This document shows, piece after piece, positions 8,954-18,403 of a stretch of 64,000 bases of DNA (positions within the stretch are counted from its first letter, which is position 1; each line of letters starts with the position of its first letter). Source of the stretch: Caballeronia udeis. Lineage in GTDB: Bacteria > Pseudomonadota > Gammaproteobacteria > Burkholderiales > Burkholderiaceae. The notes under the pieces were generated by a model, which saw only the letters and a program-made list of their open reading frames with translations, had not been told where the DNA came from and did not search any database. Both the position numbers and the translations under genes were made by a program. Where the stretch lies: NCBI RefSeq assembly GCF_001544555.2, contig NZ_FCOK02000013.1, forward strand, positions 1 to 64,000. Reading direction: 5' to 3'.

Positions 8954-10471
8954 ATGACAAAAACAGAGCAAGCGAGCTGCGCCGGTATCGTGAGCCGTAT
9001 CAAGCTCGGACTGTCAACGTCCGTTGCTGTCGCTTCGTGTGGCGCTTTTATTGCAGTTGTCATGATGGGCCTGTGCGGTGTGGTCCTGTACCAGAGCCGG
9101 CAGGATGCGCTGGACCATACCCGCGACACTTTGCGCGATGTCGCCGTCATCGCACAGCGCGATATCGAACGTAATCTCGAACTTTACGCGCTGTCGCTGC
9201 AAGCCGTGGTCGACGGGCTTCAGGAAGCGGACGTGATGGCCTTGCCGCCGCGCTTGCGCCGGGAGGTGCTGTTCGACCGCGCAGCCAGCGCGAAATATCT
9301 CGGTTCCATGCTGGTGATGGACGCGCGCGGCGACGTCGTTATCGACTCCGCCGGCGACACCCCAAGAGCCGGCAATTTCAGCGACAGGGCGTATTTCACG
9401 GTTCAACGTGACAACCCCAATGCGGGTCTCTACATCAGTGATCCCTACCGGTCTCGCCTGCGCAACGCCGCGCCCAGCATTGGCCTGAGCAGACGGCTGT
9501 CCAACCCCGACGGATCGTTTGCCGGGATCGTGCTCCTGGCGGTGAATATTGCGTATTTCCATGACTTGTTCGTCGGCCTGGCGCTGGGTCCGCACGGATC
9601 GCTTTCGCTGATCGGAAGAGACGGCTCCATGCTGATGCGGCAGCCGTACGATCCCGCGGTCATCGGGCGAAACATCAAGGACGCGGCCACTTTCCAGCGG
9701 TTTTTGTTGGCGCCGGAGGGGAGCTTCATCGAAAAATCGAGCATCGATGGCATTCGCCGCTTGTATTGGTTCGCCAACTTTCCGCATGCGCCCCTGATCA
9801 TCATGGTGGCGGCGTCCGAGGAAGATATCTACGCTCCATGGCGCCGCCGGGCGCTGACGATCGGGTCGCTGATGGGTGTATTCGGCGCGGCGTTCATTGC
9901 GCTTTCCGTGTTGCTCGGGATGCAGTTGCGGCGGCGCATGCGGGCCGAGTCGGAGCTTGAATTGCTGGCGCGCACGGACGGCCTGACCGGGTTGAACAAC
10001 CGCCGCAGTCTTGGCGAAATACTCGAACTGGAGTGGCGTCGCGCGAAACGCTCGCAAAGTGTGCTGTCGCTGCTGTTCGTCGATATCGACAGGTTCAAGG
10101 CCTACAACGACACCTACGGCCATCAGGCCGGCGACGACGCGCTGGCGGCTGTCGCACGCTGCATTGCCGACAACATCCGGCGTCCGGCCGACAGCGCTGC
10201 GCGTTATGGAGGAGAGGAGTTTATTGTCGTGCTTCCCGATACCGCGGCGCACGGTGCCTCGCTGATCGCCGAGAAGATCCGGTCCGCGATTTGCGCATGC
10301 CATATCGAGCACGCAGGCAGCGAGTATGGATGCGTGACCGCGAGTATTGGCGCGGTAAGCCGAGAGCCGCAGATGGACGACGATCTGACGACGGTGATCA
10401 AGGCTGCCGATGAAGCCTTGTACAACGCCAAGGCGACTGGCCGGAACAAGGTGTCGAGCGCTGAGGTGTGA
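8954..10471 (+). CDS. Membrane diguanylate cyclase with dCache sensor
   Basis: A 505-residue enzyme that should make cyclic di-GMP from two GTP. It has a membrane helix (about 22-50), a periplasmic double-Cache sensor (about 60-300, with the SDRAYF and GLSRRL segments typical of such domains), a second membrane helix (about 302-325) and a GGDEF domain (about 340-500). The active-site loop is GGEEF at 419-423, a functional variant. The product-inhibition site RxxD is present as RPAD at 410-413, exactly five residues before GGEEF, so feedback control is expected. It is probably active and regulated by an external small ligand. Confidence 0.92.
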   Translation: MTKTEQASCAGIVSRIKLGLSTSVAVASCGAFIAVVMMGLCGVVLYQSRQDALDHTRDTLRDVAVIAQRDIERNLELYALSLQAVVDGLQEADVMALPPRLRREVLFDRAASAKYLGSMLVMDARGDVVIDSAGDTPRAGNFSDRAYFTVQRDNPNAGLYISDPYRSRLRNAAPSIGLSRRLSNPDGSFAGIVLLAVNIAYFHDLFVGLALGPHGSLSLIGRDGSMLMRQPYDPAVIGRNIKDAATFQRFLLAPEGSFIEKSSIDGIRRLYWFANFPHAPLIIMVAASEEDIYAPWRRRALTIGSLMGVFGAAFIALSVLLGMQLRRRMRAESELELLARTDGLTGLNNRRSLGEILELEWRRAKRSQSVLSLLFVDIDRFKAYNDTYGHQAGDDALAAVARCIADNIRRPADSAARYGGEEFIVVLPDTAAHGASLIAEKIRSAICACHIEHAGSEYGCVTASIGAVSREPQMDDDLTTVIKAADEALYNAKATGRNKVSSAEV

Positions 10472-10810
10472 TGCGTCGGCTCACGGCCGCGGTGTTAGTC
10501 AGCCGCTTTCGAACGCGTTGTACGTCGCGGCCCATGCTACGAAGATTGACCGCGTGAGCGCATTCAGCTCCTCGGATATATCGACATCCGGGGCGTTGCC
10601 TGTCAAAGTCGCTTCGCCACGCGCTGAGGGTGACGTTGCGCGGAAGCATTCGACATTATGTGCCCAGTCCGGGCACACTATTGGAAACCAATAGCCGGTA
10701 AACTCCATCAGGCATCGGGCTCGCTGTGCGGCTCGTGCGGCCGGAACCCATGTCGGGTGTTCGGCGCGCGCGTTCAAGCACAGCCAGGATATTCTTGTCA
10801 GGAGCACGAA
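10472..10810. other. Intergenic region before ydiK-like gene
   Basis: 339 bases without a convincing gene. Frames across it on both strands lack ribosome sites and family resemblance. I see no strong hairpin or operator. Confidence 0.35.
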
Positions 10811-11932
10811 ATGAATCCGCGTCAGCCAGTCGATATTGCCCGCATCATGTTTGTCATTGTCATCCTGTCTGCGTTGATGATCGGCAGCCTCTATGTCCTG
10901 CGGCCTTTTATTCCCGGTCTTATCTGGGCGACTACCATTGTGGTTGCGACCTGGCCCGTGATGCTGGCGGTGCAGCGCCGCGTCGGAAATCGCCGGTGGA
11001 TTGCCACCGCGATCATGCTGATCATCCTGCTGGTCGTGATCGCGCTGCCGCTCTATGAGGCAATTTCAACCCTGGCCTTGCACGGGAGCGACATCATGGG
11101 GGCCATCAAGGGCCTGCCCCAGTACGCACTGGCGCCGCCGCCCGACTGGGTCGGCGAGATTCCGCTTGCCGGGCAGCGCGCTGCGCATGAATGGCAGACC
11201 CTGTCGGACGCGGGGCCGGGCGGCCTGCTGGCGAAGCTGGAACCCTATCTGACGATTGTCGCGCGCTGGATGCTAGGTCATGCGGCGGCCGTGGGCGTGT
11301 TCGTGATTCACATGTTCGTCACGATCATCATCGCTGGCATTCTCTACAGCCAGGGTGAAGCAGCGGCCCGCTTCGTCACGCGCTTCGCATCCCGGCTGGC
11401 GGGTCAGCGCGGCGCGGAGGCGGTCAAGCTGGCGGGACTGGCGGTTCGCGCAGTTGCGCTCGGGATTGTCGTGACGGCGGTGGCACAGTCCGCGCTGGGC
11501 GGGATCGGTCTGTGGATAGCCGGTGTTCCTGCTGCCGGCATACTGACCGCGGTGATGCTGATGTTGTGCCTGGCCCAGATCGGCCCGTCACTGCCTTTGC
11601 TCGGCGGGGTCGTGTGGCTTTTTGTGCATGGCTCAACCGTCGTCGCAATCGTGCTGCTGGTCTGGTCAGTTGCAGTCGCCATGCTCGACAGTCTGTTGCG
11701 GCCGATTCTGATCCGGCGTGGCGTGAACCTTTCGATGCTATTGATCCTGGCCGGCGTGTTGGGCGGCATGTTCGCGTTCGGCATAGTAGGTTTGTTCGTC
11801 GGCCCGGTCATTCTGGCGGTGACATCGACGCTCCTGGAAGCGTGGATCAGCGAACCTTCGCCCGGACCTGTCGTCGACGCCGCGCAAGCCGATCGAGTCA
11901 CGACGACAGAGAATCCGAAGAACTTCTCCTAG
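10811..11932 (+). CDS. ydiK: AI-2E family permease (YdiK-like)
   Basis: A 373-residue polytopic membrane protein of the AI-2E/PerM transporter family. The two N-terminal helices (VILSALMIGSLYVLRPFIPG, then IATAIMLIILLVVIALP), a central soluble-looking segment and a C-terminal block of helices ending at LFVGPVILAVTSTLLEAWI match the family layout. The ATG at 10811 follows AGGAGCACGAA, so the longer upstream frame is not used. Substrates in the family range from autoinducer-2 to sodium/proton exchange, and none can be assigned here. It is converging with cbpM. Confidence 0.85.
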   Translation: MNPRQPVDIARIMFVIVILSALMIGSLYVLRPFIPGLIWATTIVVATWPVMLAVQRRVGNRRWIATAIMLIILLVVIALPLYEAISTLALHGSDIMGAIKGLPQYALAPPPDWVGEIPLAGQRAAHEWQTLSDAGPGGLLAKLEPYLTIVARWMLGHAAAVGVFVIHMFVTIIIAGILYSQGEAAARFVTRFASRLAGQRGAEAVKLAGLAVRAVALGIVVTAVAQSALGGIGLWIAGVPAAGILTAVMLMLCLAQIGPSLPLLGGVVWLFVHGSTVVAIVLLVWSVAVAMLDSLLRPILIRRGVNLSMLLILAGVLGGMFAFGIVGLFVGPVILAVTSTLLEAWISEPSPGPVVDAAQADRVTTTENPKNFS

Positions 11933-11956
11933 CAGCGAAGGTTTGGGAAATACCTC

Positions 11957-11998
11957 CCGGTTCATGGCCGATAACATCCGCTATCCGCCATGAACCGG
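11957..11998. terminator. Bidirectional hairpin between ydiK and cbpM
   Basis: A 12-bp perfect stem (CCGGTTCATGGC with its complement at 11987-11998), extended in the loop by GATA/TATC. It separates two converging genes and probably ends both transcripts. Confidence 0.7.
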
Positions 11999-12018
11999 AC
12001 TCACTTCCGGACTCACTT
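11995..12018. repeat. Tandem 12-bp duplication
   Basis: CCGGACTCACTT occurs twice head to tail and is followed by CCGG. It overlaps the right edge of the terminator hairpin. Confidence 0.75.
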
Positions 12019-12043
12019 CCGGTGACGGTCCGTCTCCACGCGA

Positions 12044-12367
12044 TCAGCGAGGGTGTCCCAGCCGTGCCTTCGTCGCGTGTATTTCGGCTTGCAGTTCGTC
12101 TATGCGCTGCAATAAGGACAGCGCCAGCGCAAGCCCTCGCTGGTCGAGTTCGAAATCATCGCGTAGCCGCCGTGCTGTTTTCACGGTGACGACATAACGA
12201 AGCTGGAACACGCGTGGCGGCGCGCCGGTGTCTACCGGCTTGATGATGCCGGTATCAATGAGGTCTTCAATTTCTTCAATCGATAAACCCGACACCTCCG
12301 CCAGATACTCAACCTGGCAAACATCCACGTCGTTAAGCCAGACCGATTCGCTCAATGGTGTGCTCAT
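12044..12367 (-). CDS. cbpM: CbpM-type chaperone modulator
   Basis: A 107-residue partner of the DnaJ-like protein CbpA. It has a MerR-like fold: ISIEEIEDLIDTGII-type N-terminal helix-turn-helix (written SIEEIEDLIDTGIIKP here), YVVTVKTARRLRDDFELDQRGLA and a C-terminal coiled helix (LLQRIDELQAEIHA). In Escherichia coli CbpM binds the J domain of CbpA and blocks its activity. It starts 11 nt after the end of cbpA, so the two are one operon with cbpA first. Confidence 0.88.
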   Translation of the reverse strand: MSTPLSESVWLNDVDVCQVEYLAEVSGLSIEEIEDLIDTGIIKPVDTGAPPRVFQLRYVVTVKTARRLRDDFELDQRGLALALSLLQRIDELQAEIHATKARLGHPR

Positions 12368-12378
12368 GGCTTTGCTCC

Positions 12379-13311
12379 TTACGCGAAATGTTTGCGCGGG
12401 TTGAAGGTCGACGCCGCTGCCAGTTGTTCCAGTAACTCGTGTTCACGCGCGCTTACCGTCTTCGGCACTTCTATCCTGACCACGGCATACAACGCCCCGA
12501 CGTTGCCATCGGCTGACGCCAGCCCGCGCTTGGCGAGCCGCAATTTTTGCCCGGCGGTCGTGCCCGGTTTCACGTTGAGCTCCACCGTGCCGGCAAGAGT
12601 GGGCACGTGTACGCTCGCGCCCAACACGGCCTCCCAGGGCGCGAGCGGCAGGTCGATATAGAGGTCGTGGCCATCGGGCCGATAAAGCGGATGCGGCTGT
12701 AATGCAAGCGACACATACAGGTCGCCGGGCCGTCCGCCATTAAAACCCGGGCCGCCCTTGCCGGCCAGCCGCAGGCGCTGACCGTTCGCCGCCGATTTGG
12801 GAATGGTGATTCGAAAGGTTCGCGGCACACGATGCGCGAGGCCATTGGCGTCGTACTCGGGAAGCTCGGCGCTCAGTTCGATCTCGTCGCCGCGATGGAT
12901 CTGCTCAAGCGTCACCGGCGCGGCGATCTCGTAGTCCTGCCCGGGAACCGGAAAGCTTTGTCTGCGTTGACTGCCGGCGCCACCGCCCCGGCCGAAGGCT
13001 GAGAAAAGATCGGCGAGATCGACGTCGTCAAGACCGGCATCGCCTGTATGGAAATGTTGCTGCCAGTCCGGTGGCGGCGTGAACGATTCGCCGGCCGGAT
13101 GTTTGCCCAGGTTGTCGTAGGCTTCGCGTTTTTCCGGGTCTTTCAGCGTGGCATACGCTTCGGCGACGTCCTTGAACTTCGCTTCGTTGTCCGGTTCGGC
13201 GGAGACGTCGGGGTGATATTTGTGAGCGAGCTTGCGGTACGCCTTCTTGATGTCCGCCAGTGTCGCGGTGCGCTCGACTCCCAAGGCTTCGTAATAGTCC
13301 TTGAATTTCAT
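12379..13311 (-). CDS. cbpA: CbpA-type DnaJ co-chaperone
   Basis: A 310-residue class B J-domain protein. The J domain (1-70) carries the HPD motif in [18 protein letters not shown] Gly-rich linker (FGRGGGAGS) and two beta-sandwich substrate-binding domains ([43 protein letters not shown]) follow; there is no zinc finger. The start at [12 protein letters not shown] is where CbpA proteins begin; the frame extends upstream without support. It helps DnaK under stress and in stationary phase and is expected to be held in check by the adjacent CbpM. In the 251 bp upstream I see no clear heat-shock promoter or Fnr site. Confidence 0.92.
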   Translation of the reverse strand: MKFKDYYEALGVERTATLADIKKAYRKLAHKYHPDVSAEPDNEAKFKDVAEAYATLKDPEKREAYDNLGKHPAGESFTPPPDWQQHFHTGDAGLDDVDLADLFSAFGRGGGAGSQRRQSFPVPGQDYEIAAPVTLEQIHRGDEIELSAELPEYDANGLAHRVPRTFRITIPKSAANGQRLRLAGKGGPGFNGGRPGDLYVSLALQPHPLYRPDGHDLYIDLPLAPWEAVLGASVHVPTLAGTVELNVKPGTTAGQKLRLAKRGLASADGNVGALYAVVRIEVPKTVSAREHELLEQLAAASTFNPRKHFA

Positions 13312-13562
13312 TTGAAACCTAAAATAAAAGTGGAAGGAGTTTTCGTCTGAGCTGATGCGTGGCGACGGCGGGTATCGCATTTGCCTGGTCACCGCGTGGC
13401 CGCCGCGTGGTCAAGCCACTCAGCTACCTCGATCAATCACATCGCTAGAAGTGTAGGTCAATGCGGCGCAGGACGGGAAGTGGCTGACAAGGCGCTGACC
13501 ACGAGCCAACTGCGTGTGTTCTTCAGCAATTCGCAGGCCAAGGACGACACGCCAGCGCTGCG

Positions 13563-14870
13563 TCAGATCGAGGTGACCACCATGCCCACCGAAATCACCA
13601 GCATGACCGCCGTCGCGATCCAGCCCAGCGCCCGCAACCAGCCCTTCGCCGCAAACTTTCCCATGATGTCCGGACGACATACTATTTTCATCATCACGAA
13701 CATCACCGGCACGGCGACCACGCCGTTGAGCACGGCGCTCCAGTAGAGCGCCTTGATCGGGTTGATCGAGGTGAAATTGATTACCATGCCGATCAGCGTA
13801 GCCACCGCGATGGTCGCGTAAAAGGCCTTCGCTTCCTGCATTTTGCGCGTGAAACCCACTGGCCAGTCCCGCGCTTCACCAATCGCATACGCCGCCGATC
13901 CGGCGAGCACGGGTACAGCCAGCAGGCCTGTTCCGATCAGCCCGACCGTGAAAAGCAGCGCGGCGAACGGGCCGGCGACAGGTCTCAAAGCCTGTGCCGC
14001 CTGAGCAGATGTTTCAATATCGACAATACCGCCTGCGTGCAATGTCGCGGCCGTGGTCGCCAGGATGGCAAGCGCAACCAGGTTGGATAATCCCATACCG
14101 GCAAGCGTATCGACTTCGATACGATGCAGCGCCTTGGGACCCTGTTCAGGTGCATCGAATAGATCGAGTCGCCGGGGGTGCACGTGCATGTCCTCGACTT
14201 CCTCATCGGATTGCCAGAAGAAGAGGTAGGGGCTGATCGTGGTGCCGAACACCGCCACGACGGCAGTGAGATACGCCGATGTCCACACCGGCCGCGGCAG
14301 GAGCAGGTTGCTGGCGAGTTGGCCCCAGTTGACGTGGGCCACCGCCAGCACGGCGAAATACGCAAACAGCGACAGCGTGAACCACTTCAGCACCGCTACG
14401 TAGCGCGTGTATTGCAGCAGGAGCTGCATCGCGACGCAGATCACCGAGAACAGCAGCACATAGAGCCACTTGGGGCCGGGCAGCAACAGCGCAAGGGCGT
14501 CGGCCATGGCGCCGAGATCCGCACCCAGGTTGACGATATTCGCAATCAGCAGGAGCACCACGATCCACTGCAGCAGCCAAGCAGAGTAGTGCAGGCGCAG
14601 CACACCTGCTATGCCGTGTCCCGTTGTGCGGCCGATGCGTGCGCTGATCATCTGGATGGCGACCATTAGCGGGTAGCTGAACAAGAGCGTCCAGGAGAGT
14701 CCGTAGCCGAAAGCCGCGCCGACCTGACTGTAGGTGGCTATGCCGCTCGGGTCGTCGTCGGAGGCGCCTGTGATCAGGCCCGGCCCGAGGACGCCGAGCA
14801 AATGCGGTTTGGTGGGGCCGATCACTGGATCGCGGCCCTCTGCATCGTATTCCTGGGAAGGCTCGTCCAT
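13563..14870 (-). CDS. NRAMP-related divalent metal transporter, atypical
   Basis: A 435-residue protein with about 11 membrane helices in the NRAMP/APC fold. The metal-site motif of helix 1 is DPSG (40-43) instead of the canonical DPGN, and helix 6 reads TISPY (211-215) where Mn/Fe NRAMPs have a Met-Pro-His motif. Both the Asn and the Met that select transition metals are therefore missing. Such replacements are known in NRAMP-related proteins that do not carry manganese, including magnesium carriers, so Mg2+ or another hard cation is plausible. It starts 15 nt after atpG and is probably the last gene of the N-ATPase operon. Confidence 0.83.
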   Translation of the reverse strand: MDEPSQEYDAEGRDPVIGPTKPHLLGVLGPGLITGASDDDPSGIATYSQVGAAFGYGLSWTLLFSYPLMVAIQMISARIGRTTGHGIAGVLRLHYSAWLLQWIVVLLLIANIVNLGADLGAMADALALLLPGPKWLYVLLFSVICVAMQLLLQYTRYVAVLKWFTLSLFAYFAVLAVAHVNWGQLASNLLLPRPVWTSAYLTAVVAVFGTTISPYLFFWQSDEEVEDMHVHPRRLDLFDAPEQGPKALHRIEVDTLAGMGLSNLVALAILATTAATLHAGGIVDIETSAQAAQALRPVAGPFAALLFTVGLIGTGLLAVPVLAGSAAYAIGEARDWPVGFTRKMQEAKAFYATIAVATLIGMVINFTSINPIKALYWSAVLNGVVAVPVMFVMMKIVCRPDIMGKFAAKGWLRALGWIATAVMLVISVGMVVTSI

Positions 14871-14885
14871 GATGGCGTGGTGATG

Positions 14886-15830
14886 TCAGAAGGAGGGGGT
14901 GGAGCCGTGCCCATTGCGCGGGCGCGGTTTTTTTGAAGGTCTGCCGGCGGCGATGCTTCCTGCGGAAAGCTCCACGATTTCCGACGTGATCTCCTCTTGC
15001 CTCAGCCGGCGAAAGTCGCCGGTCAATGCTTCAAGTTTGTCGTGCACGTTCGTGCGCGCGGCGATCATCGCCCGCATGCGCGCTTCGTTTTCAGCCGCGA
15101 ATGACAGCATGATTGCCTCGCAAAGCTGCGCGAAGATGTATTCCTCCGCAAGCTGCGATAACAGGCGCCGCGGTGCGAGCGTAATGAGTGGAGGGTTGCC
15201 GCGTACGGTTGCCGATGAGGTGGTCGATGAAGTGGCGGAGAAGCGCCCATAGTCAAACGGCAGCAGCGCCTGCTCCACGATCTCGACGGTAGCCGTCGGG
15301 TTCGGCGTCGCGTGGATCACGCTCACGCGAGTCGTCCGCCCGGCGACCATGCGTTGGAACAGGACGCCTGTAAGGCGATCGGCGAGCGCGGGCACTTCGT
15401 CGGCATGGGTGATCATCGGCGCGGACCAGCTTATGTTCAACCCGCGTTCCGTCGCCGCCACGATTCCGCGGTCGCCGAGCATCAGGTATTCCGTCGACGA
15501 AGCGCGCTCGGTGCCTGTACTCGATGCAAACGCTGCATCGATCAGATGCTCGTTGAACGTCCCGACAAACCCCTGTTCCGCGCACAGGACGATCACCATG
15601 GCCGCATCGCGCCCGGCTTTTGCGGTTTCGTTCGACGCGTGATCGTCGATCAGCAGCAGCGCGTCGCCGATCGCCGCACCAACAATTTGCGCGCAGGCCC
15701 GAATGCCATCCAGACGACTGCGCGCTTCACGCGAGCGGGCCGCCGCAATGCCACGCATGGCCCCGACCACCGATTCGAGCCCGTGTACGCCATTCATGCG
15801 CGCCTGAACTTCGCTGAGTTTATTGCTCAT
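14886..15830 (-). CDS. atpG: N-ATPase subunit gamma
   Basis: The 314-residue central rotor shaft of an N-type F1Fo ATPase. The N-terminal coiled coil ([19 protein letters not shown] and neighbours) and the C-terminal helix ([20 protein letters not shown] followed by [11 protein letters not shown]) are the two helices that run through the alpha-beta hexamer. It is longer and more divergent than housekeeping gamma subunits, as usual for N-ATPases. It overlaps atpA by 4 bp (ATGA), is the last ATPase gene in the order atpDCQRBEFAG, and is followed 15 nt later by the NRAMP-like gene. Confidence 0.9.
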   Translation of the reverse strand: MSNKLSEVQARMNGVHGLESVVGAMRGIAAARSREARSRLDGIRACAQIVGAAIGDALLLIDDHASNETAKAGRDAAMVIVLCAEQGFVGTFNEHLIDAAFASSTGTERASSTEYLMLGDRGIVAATERGLNISWSAPMITHADEVPALADRLTGVLFQRMVAGRTTRVSVIHATPNPTATVEIVEQALLPFDYGRFSATSSTTSSATVRGNPPLITLAPRRLLSQLAEEYIFAQLCEAIMLSFAAENEARMRAMIAARTNVHDKLEALTGDFRRLRQEEITSEIVELSAGSIAAGRPSKKPRPRNGHGSTPSF

Positions 15831-17410
15831 GTCGAGGTGGCCTCGGGGTTGGTTGCCTGTGTGACTTCAGCCGCAGGCGCCGTGCCAGCTTGTACTGCAA
15901 GATCGCGTACCGTCGCGACGAGCCCGGTTAGCGTGGGGTCATCGAGTGTGCCTGTGGCAACCAGCGCGGCGCTCGCGGCAGGGCCGCCATGCGCATCCAG
16001 ATGCGCGGCAAGACGCGTGCGAGCCGCCGCAATGCAGCCGACCGGCAGCGAGTCAAACACGCCGTCGGCGAGCGCGGCCAGCAGCGCGATTTCATCGACG
16101 GGGCGCAGCGGCGAAAAACGCGGCTGCGTGATCAACGCGCGAATGCGCTCGCCGCGCACCACTTGCGCCTTCACTCTTGGCTCCGCCGCCCCGCCGAAGC
16201 GCGTGAACATTTCAAGTTCCAGAAACTGCGAATAATCGAGCCGCAAACGCCCGGAGACCTTGCGCAGCGCGGGCAACTGCGCCTTGCCACCGACCCGGCT
16301 CACGCTCAAGCCAACGTCCACTGCGGGGCGCTGGTTGGCGGCGAATAACGCTGCGTCTAGCATGATCTGTCCGTCGGTGATCGAGATCAGGTTGGTGGGG
16401 ATATAGGCCGACAAATTGCCGGCATCGGTTTCCGCGATCGGCAGTGCAGTGAGTGACCCGCCACCCAGTTCCCTGGACAGTTTTGCCGCGCGCTCCAGCA
16501 GCCGCGCATGCAGATAGAAGATGTCGCCGGGATATGCCTCGCGCCCGGGCGGTTCGCGCGTGAGCAGGGCGAGTTCGCGATGCGTGGTGGCATGCTTGCT
16601 CAGGTCGTCGATCACAATGAGCGCATGTTGCCCACGGTCACGAAAATACTCCGCGATGGAGAATCCGCTGAACGGCGCGATCCATTGCAAGCCCGGCGAG
16701 GAAGCCGCCGGGGCAACCACGAATACGCATCGCTCGGGCGCACCGTGGCGGCGCACGGCATCGATCACGCGTTGTACGGCGGTCGCGCGCTGACCGATCG
16801 CCACATACACGCAGATCATGTCGGAGTGCTTCTGATTCACGATCGTGTCAATCGCGATCGAGGTCTTGCCGGTCGCCCGGTCGCCAATGATCAGTTCGCG
16901 CTGGCCGCGCCCGATCGCAAACAACGCATCGATCAGCAGGATGCCGGTGGCGACCGGCTGCGCGACCAGATCCCGGTCGATGATGGAAGGCGCCGGCCGC
17001 TCGATCGGCAAGTGCATTTCAGCCGCTACGGGTTCGTCGTTGTCGAGTGGCCGGCCGAGCGGATCGACCACTCGCCCGAGCAGTCCGGGACCGACCGGCA
17101 CTTCCACCACCTGCCCGGTGCCGGTGACGCGGGACCCGGCGGAAATCGCGTCGCCGTCATCGAGAAGCACCGCGCCGATAGCATCGGCGTCCAGCGTGAG
17201 CGCAAAGCCGAACCGGCCGCCCTCGAAACGCAGCAGCTCGTTCAGGCGCACATCGGGCAGGCCGGAGACGGAGGCGATGCCGTCGGACACATGCTCCACG
17301 CGCCCGACGGTTTCAGCCTGCGCGGCAAACGGAGCGCGGGCGAGGGCGGCGCGGCTGCTGGCGAGCCAGTCGTTGTCTGCTGCAGCGAGGTCGGGCCGGG
17401 TGGGTGTCAT
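15827..17410 (-). CDS. atpA: N-ATPase subunit alpha
   Basis: A 527-residue alpha subunit of the F1 head. The nucleotide-binding P loop is [15 protein letters not shown] (about 170), with Ala in place of the usual Gln of GDRQTGKT, and [12 protein letters not shown] is the Walker B region. [20 protein letters not shown] and [11 protein letters not shown] are alpha-specific segments. It forms the non-catalytic sites with AtpD. It is translationally coupled to atpF (TGATG) and to atpG (ATGA). It is a second-copy N-type enzyme, not the housekeeping ATP synthase, as the operon order and lack of atpH show. Confidence 0.95.
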   Translation of the reverse strand: MTPTRPDLAAADNDWLASSRAALARAPFAAQAETVGRVEHVSDGIASVSGLPDVRLNELLRFEGGRFGFALTLDADAIGAVLLDDGDAISAGSRVTGTGQVVEVPVGPGLLGRVVDPLGRPLDNDEPVAAEMHLPIERPAPSIIDRDLVAQPVATGILLIDALFAIGRGQRELIIGDRATGKTSIAIDTIVNQKHSDMICVYVAIGQRATAVQRVIDAVRRHGAPERCVFVVAPAASSPGLQWIAPFSGFSIAEYFRDRGQHALIVIDDLSKHATTHRELALLTREPPGREAYPGDIFYLHARLLERAAKLSRELGGGSLTALPIAETDAGNLSAYIPTNLISITDGQIMLDAALFAANQRPAVDVGLSVSRVGGKAQLPALRKVSGRLRLDYSQFLELEMFTRFGGAAEPRVKAQVVRGERIRALITQPRFSPLRPVDEIALLAALADGVFDSLPVGCIAAARTRLAAHLDAHGGPAASAALVATGTLDDPTLTGLVATVRDLAVQAGTAPAAEVTQATNPEATST

Positions 17411-18141
17411 CAGGCGAGAAGCTCCATTTTGAGGCCGGCGAGATCGTGGCGAAAACTATTGCGCACCACGGCGTGCGGCGCTTCCAGTTCAAGCCCCGCG
17501 ATCACGGCGGGATCGACCGTGACCTGAACCTGCAACGGATGACCGAGCGCCTGGGTGATGGCCGCCTGACACGCGGCCAGTTCATCGGCACTGAGCGCGC
17601 GAGGCACGATCAGGTGGACCGTTTCGTCGTTGCCGGCGAGTTGCGTCCGGGTCGCCTCGGGCAGGGCGGCCAGCTCATGGGCCAGTCCGTCGATGAAACC
17701 CGCGATCCGGGCCTCGGCGGGCAGGCGATCGAGTAGCCGCGCGGTGACATCGAGTGCGAATTGCGACGCGCGATCAGAGTCCGCTGCGGCAGCCTCGCGC
17801 CGGCTGGCGTCAATCGCGGTTTGCGCGGCCGTGCGCATCTGGTCTGTCTCGGTGCGTGCCGCATTCTCAAGCGATGCCTTCAGTTGCGCGGCTTCGGCCG
17901 TCGCCGCTTCGAGCAGATGCGCGCGTTGCCCGGCAAGTTCAGCACTCTGCGCGGCGGCCTTCTGCTGTTCGTCGAGCGCCGCGGCTTTCGCGGCGGCTGC
18001 ATCGACCATTAGCGCTGTGGCTGCGTGCTGACGCTCCGCCACGATCTTCGCCACCGGACGAAACAGAAAGCGCGCCAGCAACCAGACGAGCACGAGCGCG
18101 TTGATTGTCTGCAGCAGAAGAGTCCACCAGTCTATGTGCAT
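17410..18141 (-). CDS. atpF: N-ATPase subunit b with delta-like C-terminal domain
   Basis: A 243-residue stator subunit, much longer than the usual 156-170. Residues 1-28 form the single membrane anchor ([20 protein letters not shown]), about 30-130 are an Ala-rich coiled coil, and about 140-243 look like the C-terminal part of subunit delta/[18 protein letters not shown], then [20 protein letters not shown] and [13 protein letters not shown], which parallel the VDPSLIGG...GSVRGRL signature of delta. No separate delta gene is present, so this fusion probably links the stator to the F1 head. Confidence 0.88.
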   Translation of the reverse strand: MHIDWWTLLLQTINALVLVWLLARFLFRPVAKIVAERQHAATALMVDAAAAKAAALDEQQKAAAQSAELAGQRAHLLEAATAEAAQLKASLENAARTETDQMRTAAQTAIDASRREAAAADSDRASQFALDVTARLLDRLPAEARIAGFIDGLAHELAALPEATRTQLAGNDETVHLIVPRALSADELAACQAAITQALGHPLQVQVTVDPAVIAGLELEAPHAVVRNSFRHDLAGLKMELLA

Positions 18142-18154
18142 GATCAGCGCCGGC

Positions 18155-18403
18155 TCACTTCACGAACGGGTTGGCGAACAACACGAGCAGGGCGATCACG
18201 AGACAGTAGATCGCCATGGTCTCGATCATCGCCAGGCCGACGAACAGCGTGCGCGAGATCGTGCCGGCGGATTCCGGCTGTCGGGCGAGCGCGTCCATGG
18301 CGGCCGCGACCGCGCGGCCTTCGCCGAGCGCCGGTCCGATAGCGCCGAACGAGACGGCAAGGGCTGCTGCGAGAATGCTCACTACCTGGATCAGATTGTT
18401 CAT
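18155..18403 (-). CDS. atpE: N-ATPase rotor subunit c
   Basis: An 82-residue two-helix hairpin that forms the ion-carrying ring. Helix 1 has a Gly-rich face (FGAIGPALGEG), the polar loop is ARQPE (40-44), and helix 2 has the ion-binding Glu at 61 followed by Thr62 and Tyr66 (IETMAIY). Glu28 occupies the place of the Na+-ligand Gln of Ilyobacter c subunits, giving two carboxylates per site, as in N-type rotor rings. It overlaps atpB by 4 bp and is 13 bp before atpF. Confidence 0.94.
   Translation of the reverse strand: MNNLIQVVSILAAALAVSFGAIGPALGEGRAVAAAMDALARQPESAGTISRTLFVGLAMIETMAIYCLVIALLVLFANPFVK

Noticed and set aside
9014-10312. A 432-codon open frame antisense to the diguanylate cyclase
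   Set aside because: It is a shadow of a clear GGDEF gene, with no ribosome site and an Arg/His-rich composition.
10499-10807. A 102-codon minus-strand frame before the ydiK-like gene
   Set aside because: It has no ribosome site, no homology I can see and atypical composition, and it would occupy the only promoter region of ydiK.
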